From Tethya wilhelma (lineage: Eukaryota; Porifera; Demospongiae; Tethyida; Tethyidae): DNA of 64,000 nucleotides. Positions 34,882 through 46,149 of the stretch are shown piece after piece. Below the pieces are notes generated by a model. That model was not told where the DNA came from, did not search any database, and saw only the letters and a list, made by a program, of their open reading frames with translations. The position numbers were made by a program, and so were the translations under genes. The stretch covers positions 2,755,938 through 2,819,937 of the forward strand of contig CAXIPT010000011.1 in NCBI GenBank assembly GCA_964030475.1. The letters run 5' to 3'. Position 1 is the stretch's first letter; each line of letters starts with the position of its first letter.

Positions 34882-36584
34882 TTAAAGTCTATTAGAATCT
34901 ACAATGTCATCATCTTGAAGTTCCTGTTCACTTTCTGTTTCTAGATCTTTTAATATTTCCCTCTTTACCAGAGGCAGCAGCAAATTCGTACAACATCCAA
35001 CAACATTTCTTTGTGAAGTTATTCCTCCAATCAGTCCTGAAACTATTTAATGAAACATGTTAATTTTATACACTCACATACACCATGGTTGAGTTCTCTG
35101 ATACTCACACACAATTATAATACATGTATATCAGAGTTCTCCGACACACAATAGTACGTGTATCAGAGTTCTCTGATACTCACACACAATGATACATGTA
35201 TCAGAGTTGTCTGATACTCACACACAATGATACATGTATCAGAGTTCTCTGATACTCACACACAATGATACATGTATCAGAGTTCTCTGATACTCATACA
35301 CAATGATACATGTATCAGAGTTGTCTGACACATGCACATGCGTAGCAAAGTAATCATTAAAATTAGATTTTAAAACTTATGCAATAACGTGTGTATACCT
35401 GATTGACCAAATGGAAGGAAAATCCAGTAAAAAGGTTGTGTTAAAGCTTGGAAAAGATCCCCATAAAAATCATGCAGCTGAAAAGTCTTCCTTTCCTGCC
35501 TGCTGTCCACTGTCATCTTTTAAGATGACTCGCCTTTCAGAAAAGAAGAGATCAGCATGACTCTTTCCCTGTCGAACAACAGAAGAACCAAAACTGGCAA
35601 TCACCATCACAGAGGTCTGCTTCAGTAAAATTGAAGAGGCTGCATGGATAAAAATTTATTGTTATTACATTTACTAGGATCATGATAACTATTTTTGTTA
35701 AGTACTAAAAAGTGATAATGAGGAATCTGATACAATTTTAACTTACAGTTACAGGGTGGAGGTGAGTTATGATGTATAAAGGCAACTATCTGTTGCGATG
35801 CTCCACACTCTCTAAAAGTTTCTTCTATTTCAGAGAGGACATCTTGCTCACAAGTGACAACAATATAAAAGTTATTGGTGCTGCCCATCGAGTTGATGGC
35901 CCTGACTTGTCTGGTTATTGTGCTGAGATCCTGAATAAAATCGATACCATAATACAGTAACATTTTCCAATAAAGCTTAGAAATACATAAGATTAAACTA
36001 CAATGCTAAAGTATTGCAGTTACCTGAATAGCCTCGTACTTCACTAAAGTGCACTTAAATTCTGCAAAAGGGTCGACTGTCTGTTGTGTAAGCTTCTTCA
36101 GGCTTGAGAAGCTATGATTGTCGTTACTTGAGACACAGGCAGGTGGTTGCTCAAGTGACCTCAAAGCATTCCTGCAGAAGTTTTTGAATCTACATACGGA
36201 GAAAAATAGTGATGTTTTGGGGTTACAGGTTTATATACAGCTATCATGATGACATGCGTACATGCATGCAAGCTGTCTCACAGGCAAAATTACCGAGTAG
36301 TAGAAGAAAAATTCTTAATTGTAGTGAACTCATCCAGAGCCACCGTAGATGTAAATACTGGTAGCTTCTCCATGGCATCCTCCCAGCTCTCCAACCCTGT
36401 TGTTTCAACGAAGGCTTTTTGCACAAGAAACAGCTGCTTTGTCTTATTGCAATGTTGGGCCATCTCGTGTAGTGCCAGCTTCCTGCTAGCAACTTCACTC
36501 AACACCTCCTTCACAATCTGAATATCTAGGCCTCTCAATGGTTTGAGGTTGTTCCCTTTGAGGTCTAATTTCTTGCCCTCTTTG
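34882..36584 (-). CDS. Unrecognised five-exon gene, 5' end not found
   Basis: Five exons with consistent phases and GT..AG borders: 36,584-36,294, 36,189-36,024, 35,930-35,747, 35,639-35,399 and 35,036-34,882 (TAA). Exon 1 reads GLDIQIVKEVLSEVASRKLA and ESWEDAMEKLPVF. Exon 2 reads LRSLEQPPACVSS. Exon 3 holds NNFYIVVTCEQDVLSEIEE and QQIVAFIHH. Exon 4 holds SVMVIASFGSSVVRQGKSHA and LFFSERRVILKD. In exon 4 the upstream frame ends at a TGA (about 35,476). The frame that continues into exon 5 (FQLHDFYGDLFQAL..FGQSG, then LIGGITSQRNVVG and an acidic tail) is shifted, so one indel or an assembly error lies there. I do not recognise the family. No upstream start codon is clear. It may be a host gene or an unknown transposon gene. 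Confidence 0.5.
35085..35335. repeat. 38-bp tandem repeat, about 6 copies, in an intron
   Basis: Unit TCAGAGTTCTCTGATACTCA plus about 18 bp (CACACAATGATACATGTA), itself containing the small palindrome CAGAGTTCTCTG. Lies between exons 4 and 5 of the minus-strand gene. Confidence 0.9.
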
Positions 36585-36971
36585 CTATTTGACCTTTCAG
36601 CTCACAAAGGCTATAATGGAAAACATTTTCTCAACCAAGCTGTAGACATCCTTTTGGAGACTGGTAAGAAAGAATATTGAGGGATCACCCAAACAGTGTA
36701 ATCTGCATGTATTATAATATAATATTATTATGAGAGCAGCAAATATGAATAACATGTACTAATCCTTCAAAGGCATCCCCCTGTAGTTTGCAACATAATA
36801 ATGTACAACTGTTTGACCACAACTATGGTCTATATGGGAGTTAGAACATAATGTTCTATGTAACTCCCATAGGCCATAGATGTAACAAAACACTGATTAT
36901 AGTAAGTTAACCTCATACCAGACTACTCCTTCTTTTAAGTGAAACATGCTAACAAAAAACTGGGAAAAGAG

Positions 36972-37049
36972 TAGCCTCATTCCCAGGCTCCCCCCTCTGC
37001 CGTGTTTTTTTGTAAAAAAAGCTAAGGGAGGGGCCTGGGATCGAGGCTA
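36972..37049. mobile_element. Very short TIR element (78 bp)
   Basis: TAGCCTCATTCCCAGGCTCC at the left mirrors GGGCCTGGGATCGAGGCTA at the right. The T-run/A-run centre forms a hairpin. Related end words occur near 2,353 and 57,590. Confidence 0.6.
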
Positions 37050-37121
37050 GGAAAAGAGTGAGTGGCTTGGGTAGGAGGCTAGGTCATAGTACAGTACAAT
37101 AGTTAAGCCAGTCATTCACCT

Positions 37122-37475
37122 CAGGGGTGTAGCCAAGATTTAGAGTAAGGGGGTGCTAACACTGTGCGCGCGGAGCGCGGCTAAAATTTTGGGGATGCCA
37201 TGCCCACTTTTGGGTCACGTGACCGATATCACGACCTTTGAACTATTGCTGGAAGCAAGCTGCTGAGCGCTTTCGATCGACCTAGCGTGAATTAAACGGT
37301 TCTGAAGTTTGTTTATCAAGAGCTCAGACATTGGAAAATAGCTTCAAGCAACAAACATGTAAGAAATAGAGATTTTTAAAGGCTTGATTACTGATTAATA
37401 AATCCAATTATTAATGGTTTTTGCGCTTCTGCTCAGTGGCAAAGGGGGTGCTCGAGCACCCTGAGCACCCCCCTG
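37122..37475. mobile_element. CAG..CTG element with 5-bp target duplication CACCT
   Basis: Starts CAGGGGTGTAGCCAAGATTT, ends GAGCACCCCCCTG, and is flanked by CACCT (37,117-37,121; 37,476-37,480). It shares GCGCGCGGAGCGCGGCT and the terminal AGCACCCCCCTG with the elements at 42,780 and 52,877. Confidence 0.85.
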
Positions 37476-37480
37476 CACCT

Positions 37481-38539
37481 CGTGGTGTAAATTCCTGCCT
37501 CTCGTGTACAGTACTCAAGTCTAGAGTTCAACTAGTTTTCTGATGATTATTAGAATGTGTGTCCATACCCGAGTTTTTGATAATTAGAATGGGTGTTCAT
37601 GCCAGAGTTCATGTCAGAAAAAAAGTGTGTCCATATCAGAGTTTTCTGTGAGAATGTGTGTGCGTACCAGAGTTCCCAGCTCCACTATAGTAACAAACCA
37701 CAAATTATATAGTGACACAGTTCCTTTAATATTGCTTTACAGCAAACAAACAACATATGCTGAAGGTCAGCTAGAATAAACTAGCAGCTTGACAAAAACA
37801 TACAGGGTTAATATTCAGCTGATCCTAATTAAACTCCAAAGTAGTGATGTAACATCAACCAAAGCCATTGAAATGACTCTACTTAGAGTTTTGAGTTTTA
37901 CTAATCTTTACTGCATAGGATTACAGTAATCTAAACTTCCATTTACCATAGTTTACTAACTTTGGTTTTACTGCATGATGATACTCAAGTATAAACTCTA
38001 TGGTTTCCTATATTGTAGCAGTAAAATTGCATTGATGAGATGCAACAAGCACTTCTTGACCCACTACTATAACAATGTCGAGTTCCTCCCTTCATCACAG
38101 CAAGTCAAGCATGAGTTCGTCTCCTTCAAAGGCAACAAAAGTTACATTTCTCTACTACATCTGGATTGACTGTTACACGAGTGCAGGAGGATGAAGTGAG
38201 AGAGCATATCTGAAGCTGAAGGTCTAGTATGTTGATCTTTGGGACAAGATAAAATGTGTAGTTTTTCTCTAACTATAAGTCATGCTTCTTTCATTTTTCC
38301 TAAAATACAGATGGATGCTATGCATGGTATCGGCAAGGTGAATTATGCTCCAAGCAGACCACACCATAATATTATAGCAATGTTCATCAAAAACTATTGG
38401 GAGAGTTGATCACACATTATGCGTGAGCTAGCACCGTTGTCAGCACACATGGTCTGGCAGTTGAACATCAGGGAAAAGTTGTCAAGTTTACCCTTGGAGG
38501 TGATGTAGTTGGTCATAGTGGTCAGTTCTTCAATATCTG
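37481..38539. other. Non-coding stretch
   Basis: At 37,555-37,675 degenerate CCAGAGTT..GTGTGTCCATA words recall the 38-bp repeat at 35,085. No gene is recognised. Confidence 0.4.
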
Positions 38540-39975
38540 TGGTGAGTATGGTCTGATCTGTGGTGTACCGAGTCATACAAGAACTAATGAAAATCGTACT
38601 GGAAAACAACATCTTTACTTTCAACGACGAATTCTATAAACAACTTCAAGGCACAACCATGGACACAAAAATGGCACCCAGCTATGCAAACATATTCATG
38701 AGAGTCATTGAAAACCTAATGGAAAACCTAGCCAAACAAAATATCACGCTCTGTGGAGAAGATTCATAGATGATATTTTACTAATATGGACAGGCACAAA
38801 AGAAGAATTGGAAAAATTCATTTTAGAAATAAACCAATTACATCCAACCATAAAATTCACATACAAAGCTGACACAAATGAACTCATATTCCTAGACTTA
38901 ACACTCTACAAGGGAGAAAGATTCAAACATATTAGACATAAAAAGACAACCAACAAACAGCTATATATACATGCAGACTCTTATCACCCAGAAGAAACAA
39001 AAAAACAATCATGATAGGGGAAGTAAGATACCTGAGAACTAATTCAAACAAAGACAACTTCATAGAAATGCAAAGGAAATTAGCAGAAAAAGTCATCGAG
39101 AGAGGCTACTCATCCTCTGAAACCAAAACAACAATCAACAAAACAAAACACCACAACAGACATCTCACTTCAACCAGAAAAAATAGATCAAATAAACATA
39201 AAAAACGTTCATTACCAACTACAATGACGACACCAAAAGGATCAAAACAGTAGTAAGAAAACTTTCTATGAATGTATTGTTACTAATATTTTACAAGTTA
39301 GGCAATTAGGCTTGCATGTTTTGATTGGATTTTCAAAGTTGTTTAGCTTAGTTTGAAAAGGTTGAACGGGTAGTTAGCTTCTGTGTTTGTGTTTCTTGGG
39401 TTGAGATTTGTTTGTTGAGATCTCTTTCGCCTGTTTGGTGTCAGTTTCTGGTGACAGTGGTTCAAGTTTGGCTCTTACTAAGTGATTTCTTAGAGATTTA
39501 TTACCTCTTGTTACTACAAAGGGTGGGGTGGAGAAAATTATTTTAAGATTGGGGTCCTTTTTTATTAGCTTCCAGTGTCATTTACAATAAAACCAAAACA
39601 TCCAATCAACTTACCAGACAAACCAGAAAAGTACGATTGTAACACAAAAAATGTTATCTACCTAGCAATGTGCACACACAAAAATTAAAAGGCACAGTAC
39701 ATCGGTATGACAACCAGACCAATCAAATACAGAATCTGTGAACACCTCCAGTCCAACACCTCAGGAATAGTTTAAACAATACTAACCACAAAAGAACAGA
39801 TATAAGATTCCAAATCTTGGAATCAGCACCAGAAGTTCTCACAACCAATAATGCACAACAAATGTGGCTAAAGAAGAGAGAATACTTCTGGATATGCAAA
39901 CTAGGTACTCTATCTAAAATATTCACCAAAGGCCTCAACAAAACAATATTTGACGACAATCAACCTAACCAACAT
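38540..39975 (+). pseudogene. Penelope-like element: RT and GIY-YIG remnants
   Basis: RT fragments in sequence: NIFTFNDEFYKQLQGTTM, then DTKMAPSYANIFM (the conserved G-T-x-M-A-P-x-Y-A-N block), then a frameshift and RFIDDILLIWTGTKEELEKF (catalytic DD), HPTIKFTYKADTNELIFLDL, and KQLYIHADSYHP. This order and wording fit Penelope-like RT. After about 300 bp of unrelated sequence, VIYLAMCTHKN and QYIGMTTRPIKYRICEHL represent the GIY-YIG endonuclease. The ORF at 39,817-40,032 continues the endonuclease tail with KREYFWICKLGTLSKIF and FTKGLN. Several stops and frameshifts are present and the 5' part of RT is missing. Confidence 0.8.
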
Positions 39976-39991
39976 GATTTACTCAGGTTTG

Positions 39992-40272
39992 TTAAGGCAT
40001 GTAGCAGCCATTTTGGCAATGCGAAAGTTTGATTAAGAATATCTTTGTACTGGTTTAATTTTAAGCGTGGCTAATTAGCTACAGTTGCGCATTTTTTAAA
40101 GTGCATTTATTTGGACTAGCCCCACCCCCCTTGATCACGTGATGCTTAAACTTGGTGTGTGTGTGAAGACACTCCAGTGGTAAATATTTGTACCAAGTTT
40201 CAATGCTTAGAAATAAACCATTACAAAGATATCCTTAACTAAACTTTTGCATTGCCAAAATACATGCCTTAA
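39992..40272. mobile_element. TTAA-flanked TIR element (281 bp)
   Basis: TTAAGGCATGTA at the left mirrors TACATGCCTTAA at the right. A second inner pair TTTTGGCAATGCGAAAGTTT / AAACTTTTGCATTGCCAAAA is separated from the tip at left. TTAA at both ends suggests piggyBac/Kolobok-type mobilisation. It cuts the tail of the Penelope-like remnant. Confidence 0.75.
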
Positions 40273-41447
40273 CTGACCTGAGAAGTAACCAAGGAAGACC
40301 ACTAGGCATCAAGCACAGGTGCATGTAGTTTCCCCTATCCTGATTATAGCACACAAATCAATTGGAGTTGATGTACCCAAGTGTCTCTACAAGGATTGCC
40401 AATGCTGTAGTAGCAGAGCGGAGTCCGAGTCCATGCCGAGTGACAGAGGAACAAGCGTTGTAGCAATCAGTTTTCACTGTAAAGCTCACTGTAAAGCTCA
40501 ATGCAATGCATTTGATGCTGAGAATTGGACGAGAGATGAATGCCAAGCACAAAGAAATTCTTTTCAATCTGAGTCACACTATCAGCATGAGGGTAATTGT
40601 TAAAAGCTGATGATAGCAAGACAAGCTGCCAATCTTGACGGACTACCAACACGAATTGAGAAAATCAAGTTTATCCGCCGAATACATTGCCAAACGGATG
40701 CTTTAAGTGCTGAAGGCCCACAGATCTAGACAGACCAAGTGCCCCTCTCATGTAGAAGCGGCTGTCATGGAGGTGAACAATCCAACAGTTGCAGATGTAG
40801 AGTGTTTCCTCTCATTACAAAGAGAGTAAAAGGTGTGCATCTCATTCACGTCCGTAATAGTTGCGTTTCTGATGACCCAGAACATCTACCTTTCGTGAAA
40901 TTGGGTACAGTCAACTTCAATGTCTGCAATGTTTAGACTAGCCAGCTCTCCTAGCTCAACAGTGATGTATGTCACTTGGACCTGAGGTAGTGACTCCAGA
41001 GGTCAAAGCAGAAGAACGTGTTGAGGAGAGAGCTTGTAAACAAGCAGAGAAGCCACGTGTAGTGTCAAAGAAAAATTGAAGGCAAGGAAACCAGTACCTA
41101 AGAAGAGAAAAATTGTCTCGCTGGAGCAGCAAGAAAGAGCAGCTGCTCGTATGGTGTCTCATTCATACTCTTTTGATGTTAGGACAATGAAAATGGGAAG
41201 TGTCGGTGTCTAGTCCAGCTTCGTACAGCAAATATCAAAACAGTAAATTGCCAAATCCATTGTGTGCTAGAAAAAGTCTGGTGTTTTAATGCAGATGATA
41301 AGTTGGTTTAATAGGCATATGAAACTGAACAAAAGGAGAAAACATGAGCAGCATGGTGACGGGTTAACCAAGCAAAAGTTTGAAAAAACAACTTTCTGAA
41401 CGTTTGTTGCTGTTACTTGCTGTCTTTTGACTTAATTATGCAAAACA
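40273..41447. other. Stretch with short, unrecognised ORFs
   Basis: Plus-strand ORFs at 40,319-40,603 (a Cys-rich stretch with KDCQCCSSR, and HCKAHCKAQCN) and 40,739-40,936 are separated by a stop. They may be decayed parts of one gene, but I do not recognise it. Confidence 0.35.
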
Positions 41448-43440
41448 ATTACAAAGCACTTATTTTTGCACAATTATTAGCGTAAATATTTGTATTGTGC
41501 TAATGGGCCATCTGTGCCATTCCTATGTACCCAGTACTACCTTACTGGGAATATGTACACCCAAAATGGCAGCACTTGTAATTAGGCTGATCACAGTATA
41601 ACATTTTTTGCTCCTATAACATTGTATATACGCACAATACATGGAGAAAAATTGCTTGCTGACTAAGCAAATTTCTAAAAATACACATAATATCTAATTA
41701 TGCACTTGCAAGTTCCTCTGCAGCAGAGCTAATATGTTTAAAAAAATCTTGAAAGATGAAGTTTATTGCTGAATGTGACCAGGAAAATATTCTGATCCCA
41801 GCATTGATTTGTAGTAGGATCATGTACAAGCATACGGGTGGACTTCTTCTGATGGAGTTTTACAATGCTGTTCGAGATTGGACAACAATGCTGGAAATAC
41901 TTTTTGTTTAACATTTCTGATCGTATAAAATTATTCATTTGAAACCTTCAAGCTTCTAATGCAGTATCATTTGGTCCTTTGACTCTAGAGGAACACCTGA
42001 CCTGTGAAGCTGAACAGTGGACTGGGGTCAAAAATAACTGACAATGCTGCGTCAAACATATTGTAAAATGTATCGGACACACAATTAAGATTGTCAAGTA
42101 GTTCGATCAGAGCAACGGTATTAAGGAGCAGTCATTCAAAAACAATTATGTGTAAGAGACATAGAGATTCTCCTGAGATGAATACACAACAAGTATTCAC
42201 TACAGAAAAAGGCTATGCTCATGTGAACTTTAAAGAATATTCTGGAAACATCGTTCAATCTGTTTCTTTACATACCAGATCTTAAGTTGCTTACAGTTAC
42301 TTACAGGTGAAATGTACAGTAACTACATAAGTACATGAACGCTAAGTTCTAAGTGTTTAAGGTGATGGAATGGTACCACAGAAGGTAAGTTATTTGCATG
42401 AAAAGCTAAATTAAAACCATTAAAAAAGCTTTTTTGCAGTTAACGAAATACGAGTAAAGGGCATGTAGATTCCATCAGGTGAAAACTTAGATTGTACCTT
42501 AAAGTTATCCTTGAAATACTCGAAGTCTCTTGTTGAAATGATCTTCCATGTTGGCCAACTCAGTTTATGTTTTTTTATATAGCTAATTAAATATTTATTG
42601 GACAATTATTCCCAGTACGGTAGTACTGGGTGCTTAGGAATGGCACAGATTGCCCATTAGCACAATACTAATATTCACGTGAATAACTCTGCAAAAACTG
42701 AGCGCTTGGCTCTAAAAGGCTTATAAGCTACTTTTTCTAATGAGCCCCAAAACATGGCCTAAAACCATTGTTAAAGTATCAGGGGCGTAGCCAGGATTTT
42801 AAAAAAGGAGGAGCAATTAAAAATGATGCGCGCAAAGCGCGGTGGAAATTTTTCGCGACCGGAAACCACACCCACATAATTAGCTTTTTAGCCCCTCCCA
42901 TTCATTAAATCGAGCAGTAGCATGCGCGCTCGCTAGATCGAACGCTCTCTAAAGCTTTGTAGCAGCAAATAGAAAGCTTCTAATAGTTGTTTTGGATTGA
43001 ATTCTGGCCAAAGATGACTGCTTTACATGCTGCTACTAAGTAAGTGCACAAAAAATTATTACAATCTAAAAAATAGTGCATTATAAAACCTACGCGTAAA
43101 TTTTGCGAGACAAAAAAGGGGGTGCAAGTGCACCTTTAGCACCCCCCTGGCTATGCCACTGAGTATCAATCTAAAATACGCCAAACTCTAATTTTCTCCA
43201 TCTTCTTATTCTTCTTCTATCTTCTCACGCCATATCTCAAAGACCATTCATTTTTAGAAGCTCATTCTTGAATGAACAAACTTAGTTTCTTTGTCTTCAG
43301 TCGCTTTTGCCATCGGTTTTTGTGTCTCTCATTGAGTCACTAGATACAATGCGAAAAGCGCCTTCTTTAAATGGTGGCCATTAATTTCTAAACTCATGCA
43401 TTATTCATAACTAGATAGCCTAATGACCCTTTCCATATTA
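41448..43440 (+). mobile_element. Inverted-repeat DNA element, family K copy 2
   Basis: Left block (TGTGCTAATGGGCCATCTGTG through GTACCCAGTACTACC, about 41,490-41,550) is mirrored at about 42,615-42,690. The outer right tip ATTTGGAATCC (about 43,450) matches the TTCCAAATAACG tip of copy 1. The region 41,580-41,770 matches copy 1 (6,640-6,870 reversed), including the start MK-IAE of its ORF, after which coding identity is lost. A 382-bp element is inserted at 42,780. Confidence 0.6.
42780..43161. mobile_element. CAG..CTG element with 5-bp target duplication AGTAT
   Basis: Starts CAGGGGCGTAGCCAGGATTT, ends CCCCTGGCTATGCCACTG, and is flanked by AGTAT (42,775-42,779; 43,162-43,166). 382 bp, very close in sequence to the copy at 52,877. 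Removing it restores family K sequence that aligns with copy 1, giving an empty-site comparison. Confidence 0.92.
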
Positions 43441-43547
43441 AGTGCCCGTTATTTGGAATCCATTGCAATCTAATAAGTCATAGTGCCCAAGCTCTGTGAG
43501 ACTGTCTCACTAATTATTATAAACAATTATTCGAAAAAAAATTAATA

Positions 43548-43816
43548 GAACAAACAAGTACAAAAAAACATAAGAAATATAATGCAAACATAGGAATGGC
43601 CAAATCATAAAAAAAGGGAGCAAACAAGATAGGACTTGAATGGTTGTCAGATTAAGTGAGTTCATTCCTGTGTCTACAATGTCAATAGGGATATGAACAT
43701 ACAGTGAAATGAACTCCTTGCTCAATCTGACAAGTTCTATTATGTTTGCTCACTTTTTTACGATTTGGCTATTCCTACGTTTGCATTACATTTCTAATGT
43801 TTTTTTGTACTTATTA
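43548..43816. mobile_element. Fold-back element, family F copy 3
   Basis: GAACAAACAAGTACAAAAAA at the left mirrors TTTTTTGTACTT at the right. The inward arms share AATGCAAACATAGGAATGGC and GATAGGACTTGAATGG-type blocks with the copy at 60,241. Confidence 0.8.
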
Positions 43817-44836
43817 AGTATTTGCGGTGATAATTATCAAATGAAAATATGATTATATAGTTTCATTATATCTACTAACTTTGCTAGCTTTGCTTTACTT
43901 TCTACATTATTTACAGCTGAATTCAATGCAAAATTAACTGCAACAACTGGTAGAGAATGGGGTCAGCTATGGGTTTGTTTCAGGAAAGGCTTGGAGCACA
44001 AATGGAACGATAAGTGAAGAAGACTGGGAACAGATACTGAAAACTGACAAAGAACATAACTTAAGTTAGGATATATAAATTGTGAGATACTGTATTGAGG
44101 TTAACATCACAATAGCTTTTCTTTATACATCCTCACCCTGCCCCATCCACTCTCTATTAACTCATTCCTCTCATAATTTAAAAACTTGCTCTCCACCTTA
44201 TTACCACCCTCCTTTCCTCTCCATATTATAATTAAATATATTAATTTTAACTTGATCTTCTTTCTAACTCCAACTCCCTAAATAGAACTGTGACAACCTT
44301 AATTTGGTAGTGGCATCACCGATCATGGTCAGTGTCCTGTAGCCCATTACAAGTAAGTAAGCAATCTCTGAATGGATATACAGCATTCATGTATAACTTT
44401 ACTGTAATGGTTCTACTTGTTTGCACCACAGATAAAAGAGGGGAAGAGGGATTATTCATCCATGTCATGTATTTTTCATACAGCTCCACTCCCTATTGTA
44501 CATTCACCACCCACCTAATTGCTAATTATTGTATTTAAGCCTTATCAAATTTCCTTTATCACTGATGGTGGTCTGCTGAATACTAGTGAACGAAAAGTAA
44601 GTTTAAAGTTAGACTAGTTTTTTCTTGACCTAGTCACAAGAGTGTCTTTGCATTACTTCAGTTCTCAGTATGAACAAAGTGCACATAGTGATTCAGTAAC
44701 AGAACTGACAAGTGATGAAGCCAATGCTTTACGGACATTGTACATGATGAAACTATTTTGAAATTGATTGAAGATTACATTATAATGGAGTTTCCAGTAG
44801 TGAATGGCAGCTGAAAGTGATATAACTCAACATAAT
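43817..44836. other. Left flank of the Gypsy tandem
   Basis: AT-rich, short ORFs only. Nothing recognised. Confidence 0.4.
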
Positions 44837-45034
44837 TGTGAGATACTGAGTTATCATTATAGACTATGTACTGTACATGTACTCTATACTAGTTGTGGTT
44901 ATGTAATGTAGTACGCATGCGTGTTTTCTATTTCCTGTCATATATAATTCCAGTGCACTGTTTTAACTCTCAGTTGCTATTCAGATAACAAGTTGTTATG
45001 GTATTATTGTACGCGTGCGAGTCAGTACACAACA
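44837..45034 (+). repeat. 5' LTR of Gypsy element 1
   Basis: About 198 bp. Matches the LTR at 63,504-63,684 closely, through GTACGCATGCGTGTTTTC and TTGTACGCGTGCGA. Its 3' boundary is set by the following primer-binding site. Confidence 0.85.
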
Positions 45035-45069
45035 ATTGGCGACGAGGATAGAGAGCTAAAGAACCCAAC

Positions 45070-45813
45070 ATGGCAGCGAGTCATGGGACTATAGGTGAAT
45101 TCGACCTGGACGAGGAGGACTGGGAGAGTTATGTGGAACGAGCACAGTTCTACTTTATTGCAAATGATATTGAGGCTGCCGACAAAAAACGAGCCATCCT
45201 CCTTAGCGTGTGTGGGACGAAGACCTACTGTACGCTCTGTGACATCGTGGCACCGACAAAGCCGTCAGACGTAGGGTATGATGACATTGTGTCGAAGCTA
45301 AAGGCACACTTCAACCCCAAGCCAGTCGTGACAGTACAAAGGTTCAAGTTCAACTCAAGATTCTGCCAACCGGGAGAGTCAGTGACTACGTTTGTCACCG
45401 CTCTTCGACACCTTGCACTACACTGTAAGTATGAAGGAACGTTGGACGAGATGCTGCGAGATAGACTAATTTGTGGCGTCAATGATGAGGCGATACAACG
45501 TCGCTTACTGGCTGAAGCAGAGGTAGACCTTAAAAAGGCACTAGAAATCGCACAAGCAATGGAAACTGCGAAAGAGGATGCGAAACAGTTGCAGACTCAG
45601 CAGAAACCGCCACCTGCTCCTGGAGACGCGGTAGCAGTTAATGCAATCAAGGGAAGCCACAACCAGGCTCCTAATGACACTAAGAAACGCCCCAGTGTAA
45701 GCTGTTATCGCTGTGGTGGTGACCATACTGCTAATGAATGCAAGTTCAAAGAACACAAGTGCTACTCATGTGGAAAGAAGGGACACCTGTCTAGGGTCTG
45801 TAATTCCAAGTAG
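45070..45813 (+). CDS. Gypsy gag, 247 aa, ends at an unusual TAG
   Basis: Capsid-like N-terminal region (EDWESYVERAQFYF, RAILLSVCGTKTY) and QRFKFNSRFCQPGESV, as in Ty3/Gypsy gag proteins of animals. Then an acidic and Gln-rich linker, and two CCHC knuckles, CYRCGGDHTANEC and CYSCGKKGHLSRVC, which bind nucleic acid. The ORF ends at TAG right after CNSK. In copy 2 that codon is AAG, and in related elements gag reads on into protease in one frame. In this copy the frame after the TAG continues in register into the protease (DEYSMFNIDSRSK). The TAG is thus either a nonsense mutation or a readthrough site; mutation is simpler. Confidence 0.88.
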   Translation: MAASHGTIGEFDLDEEDWESYVERAQFYFIANDIEAADKKRAILLSVCGTKTYCTLCDIVAPTKPSDVGYDDIVSKLKAHFNPKPVVTVQRFKFNSRFCQPGESVTTFVTALRHLALHCKYEGTLDEMLRDRLICGVNDEAIQRRLLAEAEVDLKKALEIAQAMETAKEDAKQLQTQQKPPPAPGDAVAVNAIKGSHNQAPNDTKKRPSVSCYRCGGDHTANECKFKEHKCYSCGKKGHLSRVCNSK

Positions 45814-46149
45814 AAGAAACAAAAAGGGAAACCACACCAACAAACACATAGGAGTGCAGAGGACACTCTAACAGTTGAGACTCACACTACAAGTGGGGAA
45901 GAAGGAGAAGATGAGTACTCCATGTTCAATATCGACAGTCGTAGCAAACCAGACCCCCTGTACGCTGAAGTAACATTGAATCAGGCATCGTTGAAGATGG
46001 AAGTTGATACAGGAGCAACACTGACTGTGATCAGTGAGTCTACATATGAGACGCTGTGGGAGGGTAGCACACCCCCACCTCTGCAGAAGACAAAAGTTAG
46101 ACTCTGTACGTACACGGGACAAGAGATCCCAGTGTTGAAGTCTCCGTAG
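45814..46149 (+). pseudogene. Gypsy protease region, frameshifted
   Basis: In register with gag beyond the TAG. The protease active site reads MEVDTGATLTVIS (D-T-G-A). It reads QEIPVLKSP then stops at 46,149, because about 11 bp present in copy 2 (between EIPV and VEVSVEY) is missing. The real frame would continue into the RT ORF. Confidence 0.8.

Noticed and set aside
35085..35335. Regular 38-bp repeats considered as a CRISPR array
   Set aside because: The units are contiguous with no unique spacers, in an intron of a eukaryotic gene.
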